A stretch of DNA of 64,000 bases from positions 2,604,001-2,668,000 of the forward strand of contig OZ017767.1 in the NCBI GenBank assembly GCA_963969345.1, read 5' to 3'. The stretch's first letter is position 1. Every line of letters starts with the position of its first letter. Made by a program: the position numbers and the translations under genes. Source of the DNA: Turbatrix aceti. Its lineage: Eukaryota; Nematoda; Chromadorea; Rhabditida; Panagrolaimidae. Below the pieces are notes generated by a model. It ran no database searches. It was given only the letters and a program-made list of their open reading frames with translations, and was not told the origin of the DNA. Shown here piece by piece: positions 1 through 11,895 of this stretch.

Positions 1-1011
1 CAATAAATGGAGAACATTTTCTTTCTGTTTGTAATAATTGCATTGTGATTTTTGACAAACTTGTGATTTTATTGCGTTTTTATATTTTGATAACAGTTAT
101 AATTTTTTTTTTCAAAATTAAAAAAAATATAAAAGCTCAAAAATAATATCTACAAAAAAAACGCCGTTTATTTCTTTCTGCATTTTGGGTTTTAGACAAC
201 GGTGTCATTATGAGAGATCGTCAGTGATAATTTTTTTTAACAATAAATTTTCTTAGATTAGAACACAAAGATATTGACAGTTATATTTTTTGTTTATTGA
301 ACTTTTGGGGAACACTCTGATTCCTCAAGTCTTACTGCAGTGTGTTCTCTATATACGCATAATCTTTTTCATACGAACGTCTTCTTTTTCGCTTTCATTA
401 GTGTGCATTTGACTTGAGTTTTTTCTCGTATCAAGGTTTTTTCCCGTGCTTTGTATTTTTTTTATAAAGAACATGTTTGCCGTTCAGTTTTCTTACATAC
501 TCCGTTGTTAATGTACTTTCGACTCCGCCGCGTCTTCATGCAGGCATTTTTTTCTCCTGTTTGAATGTTATTTTTTATTGTCTGACTTTATGCTTCGATG
601 CTTTTTCCATAAAAGTCAATGATTTCTCTTTTGACGTGGCCTGCAGTTTTATTGAAATTTTCAATCGACTATCGAAAGTCTGACTTTTTTGCATGTTTTT
701 GATTTAACCGGGAAATTCTTATTCGTGATCATTACTCAGTTTCCAGAAAACTTGTTGGCTCGTTTTTGCACAACTGTCATCGTTGCTATCGATTGCTTTG
801 CCTCTGGGTGGGCATCACGCAACGGCTTTGGAGTCAAGTTCATCGACACGACGACGACAGCGACGATTCATTCGTTCGATTTGACGTCAGACTTCAGCGA
901 GTGAGGGTTTGACTTACACTCGACCAGCGCTGAGGTTGGAGAGTCAACAATTATTCTCTCACCTGGACTGATCACTGGTGGTGGTGGTTGTGGTTGTGGT
1001 CGTGGTTTACC
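1..1011. other. Upstream intergenic region of the CEPT1-like gene
   Basis: No supported gene. The sequence is AT-rich with homopolymer T and A runs. Short open stretches near 477-904 show no protein family features. The last 100 bases become GT-rich (TGG and TGGT runs near 975-1005) just before the start codon at 1012, so this segment probably holds the promoter and 5' UTR. Confidence 0.5.
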
Positions 1012-3669
1012 ATGGCTCCGCAGACTCGGTCGAAGGCGAATTCTGGGTGGAGCAAGGTTTGTTTTGGGGGATTTTATAAATATTGGGTTCTGATAAACGA
1101 CATCACAAATTCAGTTTTTTTGTGTAAAACAAAAGTTTGAACTCGATACAGTTTTTGTATTTTTATGTTAAACACGTCATACGCAATGCAGTTAAATAAC
1201 ATACACAGTTAAATTCAACTCAGTAAAAAGTGCCTAGGTCACTGAAATTTACGATGAAAACATATATTTTTACGTTATTTTTTGACATTCACCTAGCGTT
1301 GCAGTTTACGATCAAATTTTATAACTTTTTTTTATTTCCATTTAAAAAAAATACATCATACTCAGTTATTTTCCAGAACCCATTGCACTACCTGAGACTC
1401 TTCTGGCACGGTTACCTCGAATCCGATTGCTACCTGAACGCTCAGCAGATACAGCGGCTCGGTCAGCACAAATACTCGGCAACCGATGTATCCTGGCTGG
1501 ATGAGTTGTGCATGAAAAAGTAATCGTTCCACCATTCTCTTTCTTGGATTAACAATAGTCAGTTTATAGATTTTGGGACCATGTCGTTCTGTACTGCCCG
1601 ATGTGGCTAGCGCCGAACGTTATCACGCTCGTTGGGTTTCTCATTAACCTGCTTTCCGTATTGGTGCTCTCGTCGTACTGCTGGTCATCGACGGAGACGG
1701 CTCCTGGATGGGCGTACATACAGGCTTCGCTTGGACTGTTTCTGTACCAAACCCTGGATGCCATTGACGGCAAGCAGGCCAGGCGGACGGGATCTTCGTC
1801 TCCGCTGGGCGAGCTCTTCGATCACGGATGCGATTCGCTCAGTCAGGGTGAGTGTTGATTTTTTTTTCTTCACCCTACATTAATTCAGTTTTTGTATTTT
1901 TGATGTAAAGTATACCCTTTTTTTTGAAATTAATATATCAAAAATGGAAGCCACGTAGAATCACTGGCAGTTTTTATACTTTTCTGGCCCGTTTCGGAAA
2001 ACTGCAAAAAAGGGTCCACGTAAATCAGTGTTTCAACAACTCCGACTCCCGAGTCGACTCGGAGTCGGGAGTTCAAAATCGGAATCGATTTATTAATTCA
2101 AAAAACTTGCTCCCGAAGTGTAGACAGATTTTTTAGAAAATGTACTCTTTTTTGGATAAAATTCACTATTTTTTTTATCAATTTTGAGTATTTTTTGTTC
2201 AAAATTCATTGATACTAGAAATTTCTTGTTTTTGTGTTTTCTAAATATAAAAAATATTTTTTGAAATCGTACCAGGAGGAACCAAATTTTGGTCAAAATG
2301 AGTAGATTTTAAAAAAAATTTGCTACCCTGAAAGAACCCAGTGTTAAAAAATTTGGTCTGAAAAAAAAAACGCCAAAAAAATTATGATTACTCACGGAAT
2401 CATAATTTTGGTGTAGCTAACATAACATAATTGACCTCCAAAAAGAAAATGTACCACAGTTATAAAATGCAGTCAAAAAAATTTTTGTGGGATTGCATGG
2501 AAAGCACCACCGTTTCAGTTTTTATGCATTTTGATTAAACATCTGCTTAATATTCAGTTTTTTTTAAATATTCGTGCATTTCAGTTTTCGTCACCCTAAA
2601 CATCTGCCACGCGATGCAGATCGGTCACATCCGAAACGGCATCATGCTGGTCGCGGTACTGTCCAACATCGTGTTCTACTTCGCCCACTGGTCGACCTAC
2701 TGCACAGGCCAGCTCCGATTTTCGAGATTCGACGTCACCGAAGCTCAGCTAGCCGTGATTGGATGTCTCTTCGCGACCGGCGTCTTCGGCCCCGAAATGT
2801 GGGAATGGACCGTGTTCGGTCTCTTCACACTCCGCTACCTTCTCCTCGGCATCGCTTTCATCACGACACTCTACCAGGTCGGAGGATACGTCCGTGAGAT
2901 ATTCTCGGATGGTTCGGGGAAGAATGGATCGACGGTAGCCGACACTTCGGTGCTCTCGCCGCTCTTTCCAATGCTCGCCGTCGTCGTGCCATTTATCATG
3001 GTGTATTCCAAGTCGACTTCTGGGATCTACGATGAACATATTACGCTCTTCGTGCTCTGCTTCGGCGCGGTATCGGCCAAGGCGTCCAACAGGCTCGTTA
3101 TAGCGCACATGTCCAAATCGGAGTTGAAGCGGTGGGACTGGATTTACCTGTCGCCGATTATCATGATTCTCAATCAGTACTACGATTTTGTCTTTGACGA
3201 ATACAAGCTTCTTGTTGTTGCTTCGGTGAGTTTTCGAAAAATACAAAAAAATATCGGCATGATTTTTCAACCAAAAATGAGTGAGCACACAGTTTTAATT
3301 TTTATATCATTTTTTTCGAAATTTTGGATTCAGTTTTTTTTAAACTTCAAATTTTCAAAAAAAAAAGTATGGGATGAACAACCGTATGGCACAATCAGTT
3401 TTCAATTCAATAAAATTCTTCGAACATCCGCTTTTAAATTTCTATTTTTACATATTAAAAAAAATGTTCTTCTATCGCCCTCAGTTAAATAAAAACAATT
3501 TTACCAATGGTTAAAAAAATTTCAGATCTACGCATTTGTATCTCTGATATTCTTCTGCTTCGTTGTGTGTCGCCAGTTCTGTGACTACCTTCACATCCAC
3601 TGCTTCTCGATCACCCCTCGCTCAGGTCAACCTCCATCCAGGAAGCTGTCATCGCTGAAGCAGCGCTAA
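1012..3669 (+). CDS. CEPT1: Choline/ethanolamine phosphotransferase (CEPT1/CHPT1-like)
   Basis: Transfers phosphocholine or phosphoethanolamine from the CDP-alcohol to diacylglycerol, the last step of the Kennedy pathway, in ER/Golgi membranes. Exons: 1012-1056, 1377-1519, 1570-1847, 2585-3225, 3526-3669, giving 416 aa, the usual length for CEPT1. The CDP-alcohol phosphotransferase signature DGx2ARx8Gx3Dx3D is intact at about residues 129-151 ([10 protein letters not shown], then [10 protein letters not shown]). The product continues with several hydrophobic segments and the family-typical stretch [15 protein letters not shown] and [17 protein letters not shown]. The start is the first ATG, giving a short polar N-terminus ([15 protein letters not shown]) before the conserved [15 protein letters not shown]. 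Substrate choice between choline and ethanolamine cannot be read from sequence alone. Confidence 0.95.
1848..2584 (+). other. Large intron 3 of the CEPT1-like gene
   Basis: AT-rich 737-nt intron. It contains an imperfect palindromic block at about 2037-2074 built from the word GACTC/GAGTC (two permuted arms around GAGTCGACTC). No other feature is seen. The acceptor is confirmed by phase: the next exon continues the frame at [14 protein letters not shown]. Confidence 0.6.
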
Positions 3670-4783
3670 AAAAAAATATCCCCTCAATCACACCTCATTA
3701 TCCATGTCGTGCGTGACGCCGTCCGCCTAGCTTACTAATATTGACTAACCCACCCTACTGACTGACTGACTCGCCGTTGTTTTCAAGACAAGACAAGACA
3801 AAACGCGCGCTTCCCTAATAATCAATCCACTTTTCTTTCAAGTAATGTCTCTCACAGCCCCAGAACCACCCCAGCTGGCCTGGTCTGTGATTTTCCTATT
3901 GCTTCTTTGAAATATAGTCCGATTTTTTTTTGGTATTAACATTGTCTAGCTGACTTTGATTTGAGTCTGCGCGTTTCCTTCACAATAGTCGTTTTGTTCC
4001 TATATTTACTGTGTTTGCAAATACAATGGTACACTTTGTTTGACGAGACGTTATGACAGTGTTATTTTGGTATGGGAGGGGAGGAGACTCTTCACGTTGC
4101 AGGTTGCAGATGTTGTGCCAGTGTTTTTTTAATGTCAAAATTTACAAACAGGATTTCAGTGAACGAGCCTTTTTGAAGAGACAAGTGAGACTGTATTTTC
4201 GAGCAGTGTTAATTTTAAATAACAAAAATTTTTTATCTTTACGATATTTTCTACAAGTAATGTATTTAAATTTGGTGTTATTACAAGTGTATATAAAAAC
4301 GGATTACAGTTAAAAATTTCTAATTTCTGATCCAAATTAAAGCAAAACTTTTGGCAGAAAAAGAGGCGAACTGCTTGGCATCGCCAATATTATATTTATT
4401 TAAATAACTAAAAAATATTTGTCTCACTCACCATTTCCCAGTTATAAAAATAAAAGCATTACGTAATATTTTTCGAAAAATAAAATGAAAATAGAGACAA
4501 TTCGTCTTACTATTACGAGTTCCAGTTACTAACTGAAAGGCGCAATAAGGCGATCGAAAGAGACAGTTTTAAAAAATACGATTGTTTTACGTTATCACAA
4601 AATTCTTTTATACTGTTCGCTTGCACTTGATGATCACAAATTGTAAAAATCTCTGTAAAGAAAATAATATGTATTTTGAAACACACTGAAGCCATGAATA
4701 ACATCCGGCAAAACAGCCGCCAAGCAGATAAAACAGGGAAAATTCCCTATCATTGATCGTATTGTTTCGTCCGTCAGCACACA
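3670..4783. other. Intergenic region after CEPT1-like gene
   Basis: Holds the 3' UTR of the phosphotransferase gene and then AT-rich sequence with no supported gene. A short open stretch at 4513-4704 on the minus strand has no recognisable features. Confidence 0.5.
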
Positions 4784-6459
4784 ATGCTCGGCTTCTTCTT
4801 GCTCGTAGCTGCGATCGTCACCGGCTTTGCACTTGATGGTAAAACAGTTTTCACAACTTTACCGCCTTCTGAGGTGCTGCCAACCGATCTTCCAACTTAT
4901 ACAACGATAACGGCGACCAGTGAATCTGTTCAAGAGTTGAAAGCCTCGACCAAAAAACCTTCTGGTGGATGTTTGACGCCTCAGTCCACAATCTCGATAT
5001 ATGACAGTTATCTTGATTGCTATGCAACCGCAGTTACCAAAGCGCCGTTTTCCTTGGATTCTGAACTCACAAGTGGCCTCAAGCAGTCTATAATTACGTG
5101 TTTTGAAACGTTTCCGGCCGCCACAAATGCGGAAAACCAGTGTTACTTCCCCGCAACATGGCTGACGACTCCAGGCATCGCGTGGTCCCCCATCGGCCCG
5201 CTGGGTTCGTGCCCGACTTGTCTGACGTTCGCTCGCACTCTGGCTAACATCCTCGTCGGGGCTACCCCAACAACTTCCACCTGCATCCGGAATATCATTG
5301 GGCCGGCTATCGCCAAGGAAATTTCATACTGCATTGGTGAATCAATCGAAGGATTCGATGATCCGAACAAGATTCCGGATTTTGAAGCTTCTCAGATTCC
5401 GAGAAATGTGTGCGTTTTTGTTAAACATCAGTTATATTCTTGGTTTTTGGCTTTTGAAACATTATTTATAAAAAGTAGATAAAAATTTTTGCCAGTTATT
5501 TTTTTGGATTTCGTCAAACATTATTTATGCGAAAATATGAAAAACCCAGTTTTTTTTTTGATTTTTAGCCTTGAGTACATCTCTCTGGCGACAGTCAAGC
5601 ACTTCCAACTCGACAAATGCCGTCGATCGAACTCCACGATCGCCAAATCGACAATGAATTGTCTCGCGAACCCCCCAGTGAATGGATTCATGCGTCAGCA
5701 TTGCACGACGTCCAAAAACTGCGACGCTCAGATCGCCAAAAGTGGCCAGGCATGCTTCAAAGATATCGCCCGTGTCAAGCCGGTGGCGTGTCAGTGCTTC
5801 AGTTCGACAAGCGACGCTTTGGTTCAGAAGATTGTCAGCATCAGCAATGTTCTCAAGAACGTAAGAATGTTTTTCTCAATGTGCTGTGATTTTTATCAAT
5901 GACCAGTTTTTTTAGATTTACGGAAATCGGACCACAGCTACCCGGTCCGTCGCTCCGACCAAAACCGAGCTTATGCAGTGCACAGCGATTATTGACAGCA
6001 TTTTGTAAGTGGAATAAGAATTTTGTCTGGACATAAATACTTCCTATGCAGTTAAAAATAATCATTTTTCAATTATCTTATGAACGACAGTTTTTTTAAA
6101 AGATCTTCACAAAAAATCACCTCGCACTCGGAACAAATAATCCAGTTTTTACGAGTTTTCAGAAAAACATCTGTTAATGACTGGACACAGATTCTGAACA
6201 AAATTGTCAAAAATTGCGCTAACATTGCCGTAACGACAGATTACGCGGCCAATTTCCTGTGCAACAGAGTTCGTCAACATTTCTGCCGACTGTTTTCTGG
6301 GAAATAAATTTACGTTTTTTTTTCTTTCAGATGATCGTTGACGTCAATTCGGCGAACGGCCTAAACAACCTCGATTTGTCGGTTCACGGCTTTGCTGCCC
6401 TCGCCGAAGCTCTGTCAAGCCGACTTTCGCGCTTCTGTGGCGGAAAGTACTGCAAGTAA
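4784..6459 (+). CDS. Secreted cysteine-rich protein of unknown function
   Basis: Five-exon model: 4784-5409, 5569-5860, 5916-6004, 6163-6268, 6331-6459, giving 413 aa. The donor at 5410 (GTGCGT), not the one at 5408, keeps the frame. The N-terminus MLGFFLLVAAIVTGFA is a clear signal peptide. A Thr/Pro-rich segment (residues about 25-65) follows, then a domain with well-spaced cysteines (LDCYAT, ITCFET, NQCYFP, GSCPTC, TTSTCIRN, SYCIGE), a second cysteine block (DKCRRS, NCLANP, HCTTSKNCDAQ, ACFKDI, CQCFSS), and a tail ending FCGGKYCK. I do not recognise the family. It lies directly upstream of three other secreted cysteine-rich genes on the same strand, so an extracellular role is likely. The use of exon 6163-6268 is forced because direct joining of 6004 to 6331 would give an immediate stop. 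Confidence 0.8.
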
Positions 6460-7844
6460 CCCGGCGAAGACGGAAAACTGAACAATTAACTAAACAGTGA
6501 TTTATTTCTTTCCTTTCTTTCTTCTCTTTCTTATTCCATTCATCGCCCCGCTGCCGCCTTATTGCGTTGTTGCCCTTTTGATCCCCGTCCACTTCACACA
6601 CACACGTGTCCGCGCAGACCGGAGCAATTTGTGTGTTTGTGGTGATCATCGTGGTGGTTGGTGTTAATCGATGAGATGAGATCATCCTTTTGCTTGTTTT
6701 TATACCCATTAAATTACCTTATCCAGTTTATTTTTGTACCAACAACAATTTTTAATATTTGCAATAACAATAAAAAAGGGATTGGGGTTTGGCTATTTAT
6801 ACCGACGTATACATACAACATTCTACCGTTTTTATTTAGTATGTTTTTGTCTGCCTGTTCTTGTTTGAAAAATTTTTACCAGTTAAAATTTTTTAAATTT
6901 TAAATTACATAGCAACTGCTTAGTAAAAACTTTTAACCTTACAGCCCCTCAGTTTAACAAACACCCTCCAAAAAACAAGTTTAGCCTCTGCACACGTTAC
7001 AGATCAACGAGCAATCAAGTCAACATGCTCATTTGTCTTGGATCAAGTTGTTGCGCAGGGTTAGACTAGAGGGTAGCAGCTCTACGTGATGTTTGCTTTT
7101 TTCCAGTGACTCACACCTTTGCACTTTTTTTTGTTTAACATGCTACACTATAAAAATGTGCGAACGGGTGCGCTTGAGATTTTTCGTTACGCAAAACATC
7201 TCAGTTTTTTGGTTAACATTACAAAAACCAAAATTTTACCAAATATGTTTTCTTCCAATTCCCTACACCATTACAATTTCCAGATTTTTTTTGCTAAAAA
7301 AAATGATGGGCGCTGTTCGAAACCCAATTTGTGAGTTGATTTCAGTATCCATATTTTTTTTTTAATTCAAAATTTGATGTAATTTTGTCTGCACTTTATT
7401 CTTTCTCGATATTGTAAATATTTTGGTTTATCTCATTGGACAATTAACGGAAATTTTACACACAATGTTTGTGCTTTTTAATTATTTTTTCCAATTCCTT
7501 CGGTTATCTTTGCAGTTTTTTTTTCTTCGCAATAATTATTGCATTCTGTCTGTCAACCAAAAAAATAACTGCAATTCAGTCACTGCAGTTATTTTCTGGG
7601 TTCATTGACAGAAAAGCAAGCACCTTTCACATAATCCTTTAAAATTATGTAAAATTACGAACACTCCAGTAAAAAAAACCCCAGTTATAGTAAAAAAATG
7701 CATACGTGCTCGCATGTTTTCGCGCACAGTTGAAATTCCACGGTTTTTAAATCGATTTAAAAATCGATTTCTTTTAGCAAAAGAAAAAGAAATATATTCT
7801 CTCGATTTTTCTATGATAACGATCATTTCCGCAGCTTTTGTCAA
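6460..7844. other. Intergenic region between two secreted-protein genes
   Basis: Pyrimidine-rich 3' UTR-like sequence to about 6700, a short CA run near 6597-6605, then AT-rich DNA. No supported gene. Confidence 0.5.
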
Positions 7845-9368
7845 ATGAAAACAGCGTCACAACCAAGTTTTTTGTCGACGTCAACACCGGGCATTGTTTT
7901 TGCAATTTTATTTGGTGTCCTTTCGGCAGTGATAAATTGCGCAAATGCATTGCCTACAACAACAACAATAATTCCTAAAACTGGTCCCTGTACCATTGGA
8001 ACACATCAAAGCAGTATCAAGCTCAATTGCACTCCAAATGGTAAAAAACAATGTCTATAATTTTTTTGTTTAGAAAAAAAAGTTGTAGACTGCCTAATAC
8101 AAGATGCAGTTTTTTGTATTTTCTAAAAAATATTTTTTCGTCTTTCCGTCGCGGTGTCCAGTGATATTTTTTCGTTTTCAAACCAAAAAAAATAATTTAT
8201 TTTCAATGTTTACCATTTTTTTAGTTTAGAAAAAAAGGGTTGTTAACATAAGATCAAAACGCAGTTTTTTTTGCATTTCTAAAAACAATTTACTGTTACC
8301 GTGATTTTTTTTCGTTTTCAAACAAAAATAACAATTTGATTACCTTTTAGGATACTTTTCCCTGGTGCAGTGCCTATCTGATTACTGCGTCTGCGTGAAC
8401 CCCTTCACCGGCCACGAGTACGAAGGAACGCAGACTTTTACCAACAAAATCGCTCCCAGATGCGGAAACTGTTCTATCGAGGTCGCAAGGAGGCTCGCCA
8501 GAGGCCAAACTTCGCTATCATCCCTTCCAACTTGTGAAAACGAAGTCGGAGATTACACTGCCAAGCAGTGCCTAAGCAACGTCTGCAAGTGCGTTGATCC
8601 CTCCACCGGCAGGACCACCCAGAGCTCGATCAGTCCTACCGTGCCCTGTCCTACGCCTACCCCCACTTCGGTGCCCACCGCGTTGTCCATCGATGCCATC
8701 CCGGCAGCCCAGAAACAGGCAAACTCCGGCGTCGGGGACATGGTCGTCGAAGACCGAGATGACACGACCTATTTTCCTCCCCAGTGCCAGGCAAAGTTCA
8801 GCCACGGCACGAATTGTACCGCCGGCCGACCCCGGGTGATGTACTACTTTGACCCCTCCATCGGGCACTGCCTCGCGTTCAAGTACAACGGATGTGGAGG
8901 CAACCAAAACAGATTTTCATCGATGAGCGAGTGTTGGGCCACGTGCATACCCCAGGATTTTGGGGGGTGTGCCATGCTCAAACGGCCCTACAAAAAACCG
9001 GATGGGGAGGCTCTCATCTGCGGTTACAATTCTGAAACAAACCAGCACAGGGACTGTCCCAATGGATACAAATGCGTGGGACTGGCTTTCTTCAGCGTGT
9101 GTTGTGAAGCTGCTAACGAAGGTATTGTCATACGACACTCACTGAGCATTGGCAGTGTAAAAAATGAATTGTAAATTGGGTGGTTTCAGAACGATTCTAC
9201 CGAAACTACGCTCCAAAATGCGGCACCACCGGCAGTGGACCCCTGACCGTGGACACCAAAGGCGGAATCACGGTCAACCTGCTTGGCAAATCCTGTTCGG
9301 ATGGCTTTTGCCCGTCGAACACCACCTGCGTACAATTAGATCTGCTGGCTCATTGCTGCCCTAAGTAA
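7845..9368 (+). CDS. Secreted mosaic: two thyroglobulin-1, one Kunitz, two cysteine-rich (lustrin/WR-like) domains
   Basis: Exons 7845-8040, 8351-9121, 9190-9368; 381 aa; both introns are phase 1, typical of shuffled extracellular modules. An N-terminal hydrophobic segment (about residues 15-36) acts as signal peptide. The first thyroglobulin type-1 repeat (CTIGTHQ..., VQCLSDYCVCVNPFTG) and a second (CENEVGDYTAKQCLSNVCKCVDPSTG) each carry the CxCV core. A Kunitz domain (about 211-262) has all six cysteines (CQAKF, NCTAG, HCLAFKYNGCGGNQNRF, ECWATC). A block CAMLKRPYKK...DCPNGYKC...VCCE and a terminal block KSCSDGFCPSNTTC...HCC follow, resembling the lustrin/WR1-type repeats that nematode Kunitz proteins carry. 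The likely role is extracellular protease inhibition; the target protease is unknown. Confidence 0.9.
8041..8350 (+). other. Intron 1 of the thyroglobulin/Kunitz mosaic gene
   Basis: AT-rich 310-nt intron with near-repeated segments: the motif around GTTTAGAAAAAAAAG at 8070 recurs near 8224 and a GTGATTTTTTTTCG-like stretch recurs at about 8160 and 8300, suggesting an internal tandem duplication of roughly 150 nt. Confidence 0.45.
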
Positions 9369-10439
9369 AGCACTTGTGTACATACTCGATAAAAAATTAT
9401 ATTTGTAAAATGCCAATCGTATGAAGGAAGTTAAATTTCGAGAGATTCTTGTGGACAGTTTTAAAAAATGTTACGCACAAAAATCACGTTTCTTGTTTCA
9501 ACGATCTTCACAACTTAATCAGTTTTAGAACTTACATTAGTATGTAATCGACCTGAAAGTTTCGCGTTAAAAGATATTTCCGAGTTTTCAAAGTTTCTAA
9601 AAAATCTCCGAACATCGAACAGTGTTTTTCAATCATGATAACTTTTTACTCTTCAATGAAACAGTAATTTGTTTTATGACTCACAAAAAAAATGGACACG
9701 CTTTTTTTCTGAACACGAAAAACAATAAAACATCACATCAACTAACAAATAAAGTAAAACAAAAAAACGATCATTTTGATCATCATTCCTTTTGTCTCAC
9801 AACCGAGACGTTTTCTTTTATTTGTCTTTGTTTTTTTTTTCTTTTATGTAACACATGAATTTCGTTTGACTCATCATAAACAAGGAAATCAGATTGATTT
9901 CTTGTATACATGCATATAAAACAAAACTAGTAACCAGTGTTTTGTTGGAGTTTTTCTGCAATCGACCTTGGGGCCAAAGGAGAAGGTAGCATCTTGCACC
10001 CGTCGCTCTGCAATCAGCAGAAAAAAGGCGGTACTTCGAAGACATTTTTGACTTCCATCACCTGGAGACGCGTGCGTGTGTAATTCACGTTTTCGATTGT
10101 CAAGCGATGCGCGTCCGTCGGATGGCAGGGCAGGAAACCTATTAATTGTTGGGGTATTTTTTGAACTCTAATATAAAACTTCAATGTTCCGTTTTTTTAA
10201 ATCATACATAGCTCGTCCCTTCATGCATTGGAACCAGTGATCATAAATTATGTTTTTTTAATTGCCACGCGTTCTTGTCGGGAAAAAATTGGCGAGGTTC
10301 TTGAAGTTGTCTCAAGTGAGTTCTCGACCGGTTGCAACTTTGCTTCGCCATTGTTGTTTCCTATTTTTGTCCTTGGAACAAATGGACAGTTTTTATTTAT
10401 TATTTATTTCTACCTTCCGAACAGTGAATTTCTTTCCAG
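9369..10439. other. Intergenic region upstream of the double-Kunitz gene
   Basis: AT-rich, no supported gene or RNA gene. It ends in a strong acceptor-like tract (TTTCTTTCCAG) immediately before the ATG at 10440, which could be a trans-splice acceptor. Confidence 0.45.
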
Positions 10440-11501
10440 ATGCTTTCCTGCATTGTCATTTCTTGCCTGATTTTTCTCGCCCTGGGCGCGCCAACGACGC
10501 CACCACCAGTCGCCGAGCCGGTCATCGAGATCGATCCCAAGTGCACGCAGGACCCAGATCCAGGCAACGGAAAAGAAGTTCTCCAACGCTACTTCTACGA
10601 CAGAATCAACAAGGAATGCAAGAAGTTTGACTTCACAGGCGAGGGCGGCAATGATAACAACTTTGAAGACGAGTTGTCTTGCCTGAACGACTGCTACGTC
10701 GACGTGAACCCGTTGAGCAGCTCGGCAGGTGAAGAAGAGGAAGACGTGACTTTTATCGGAAACGAAAGCAATCTGCCGACGCCAAACTGTTCCCTGCCAA
10801 AGGATAGTGGAAATGGAAACGGTTAGCATTCAAGAATCTTAGTTTTTATAAAACGCAATAGAATTTTTTAGACAATGTCCAAAAGTTTTACTATAACCCA
10901 GAATGGCGATCGTGCTTCGCTTTTGTGTACACCGGCAAAGGAGGCAACACCAACCGCTTTGACAATCGAAAGGAGTGCGAATCTGCATGCACCATTGGTA
11001 TGGCTTTTATTCATTGCAGTTTTGAAACCTTTGAAATTTATTCAGCCGACGGCAGCGTGTGCATCGGCCCGTCTCAGCCCGGTGAAATGACCAAAACCGG
11101 CCTTACCTGTGAAGACAGCGAATGCGCGGAGGGATATAAATGTTCATTCGGATTCCGTCTCCCCGAGTGTTGCAAGGCAGATGAAGCTGGTATGCATAAT
11201 CTATAAAAAGACATCTTGACTTCGCAGTTTAAAATTTTTTTTAGCCGCCGTCGCGCTAGCCTACGACGAAAAATGCCCCGATGGCACCAATGCCGGAGGC
11301 ATCTTTGACGATTATTTCCTGACAACATTTGCCGCTTCCTGCGAGGATCTGCTTTGCGAAAAAGATCAGTCGTGCATCCAGGTGCACCCCAAGTTTGCCA
11401 AGTGCTGCGGACAGACCACCCCTGCCCAGGAACACAATGCCGAAAAACGGCTGGCAGATGACGTCATCGATGTCGAAGCCGATGGTATGGCTTCTGACTG
11501 A
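10440..11501 (+). CDS. Secreted protein with two four-cysteine Kunitz domains and two cysteine-rich repeats
   Basis: Exons 10440-10821, 10872-10997, 11046-11189, 11245-11501; 302 aa; every intron is phase 1. Signal peptide MLSCIVISCLIFLALG. The first Kunitz-like domain (C35 to C85) reads FYDRINKECKKFDFTGEGG then SCLNDC. The second reads CSLPKD, FYYNPEWRSCFAFVYTGKGG then ECESAC. In both, the second and fourth canonical cysteines are absent: no Cys before the YFYD/FYYN strand, and GEGG/GKGG replaces GCGG. Only the two outer disulfides can form. Two repeats of the lustrin/WR type follow (CIGPSQPGE...GYKCSFGF...ECC and CPDGTNAGG...SCIQVHPKFAKCC). The model ends by reading into an in-frame TGA at 11499; a weaker alternative donor at 11484 is possible. 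Loss of the Cys14-Cys38 bond (BPTI numbering) suggests an altered inhibitory loop. Confidence 0.9.
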
Positions 11502-11572
11502 ATGCGCACGCTTTTCCCGTACACGAAAACGAACACTGCCTTTGAGTGCTATGCTGTCGATCACGAACACAA

Positions 11573-11603
<31 letters not shown>

Positions 11604-11895
11604 CTGCTGATAACCCGTGCTAGATATTACCTATTTACGTGTGACCACTATTATGCATTTTGTAATATAAATATTTTAAATACCCTACAAAAAATGTTGC
11701 TTGCTTTAATTTTTTGGAAGTCGCAGGACAATAAATAAATTTTGTATTCTTTCGTTTTGAATTTGAAGCCTCTTACAATTATCCTAATCCCAAAAATTCT
11801 AGAATGCGACTCAACAGAAAAAAGAGGCCTTGCCGAGTGCCGATATCTCCTGACAGGTATCAACATTGAAAGGCGTTCTGGGAATCTTTTTACCA
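11502..11895. other. Short intergenic region with a CA microsatellite
   Basis: Contains an (AC)n run at about 11573-11598 and an AATAAA at about 11730 that could serve the upstream gene. The signal-peptide-like frame of the next gene begins inside this segment at 11866. Confidence 0.5.
11573..11598. repeat. (AC)n dinucleotide microsatellite
   Basis: About 13 units of AC directly visible, located in the 3' flank of the double-Kunitz gene. Confidence 0.9.

Noticed and set aside
2749..3288. Long minus-strand open frame of 179 codons.
   Set aside because: It is antisense to the well-supported phosphotransferase exon 4 and has no family features.
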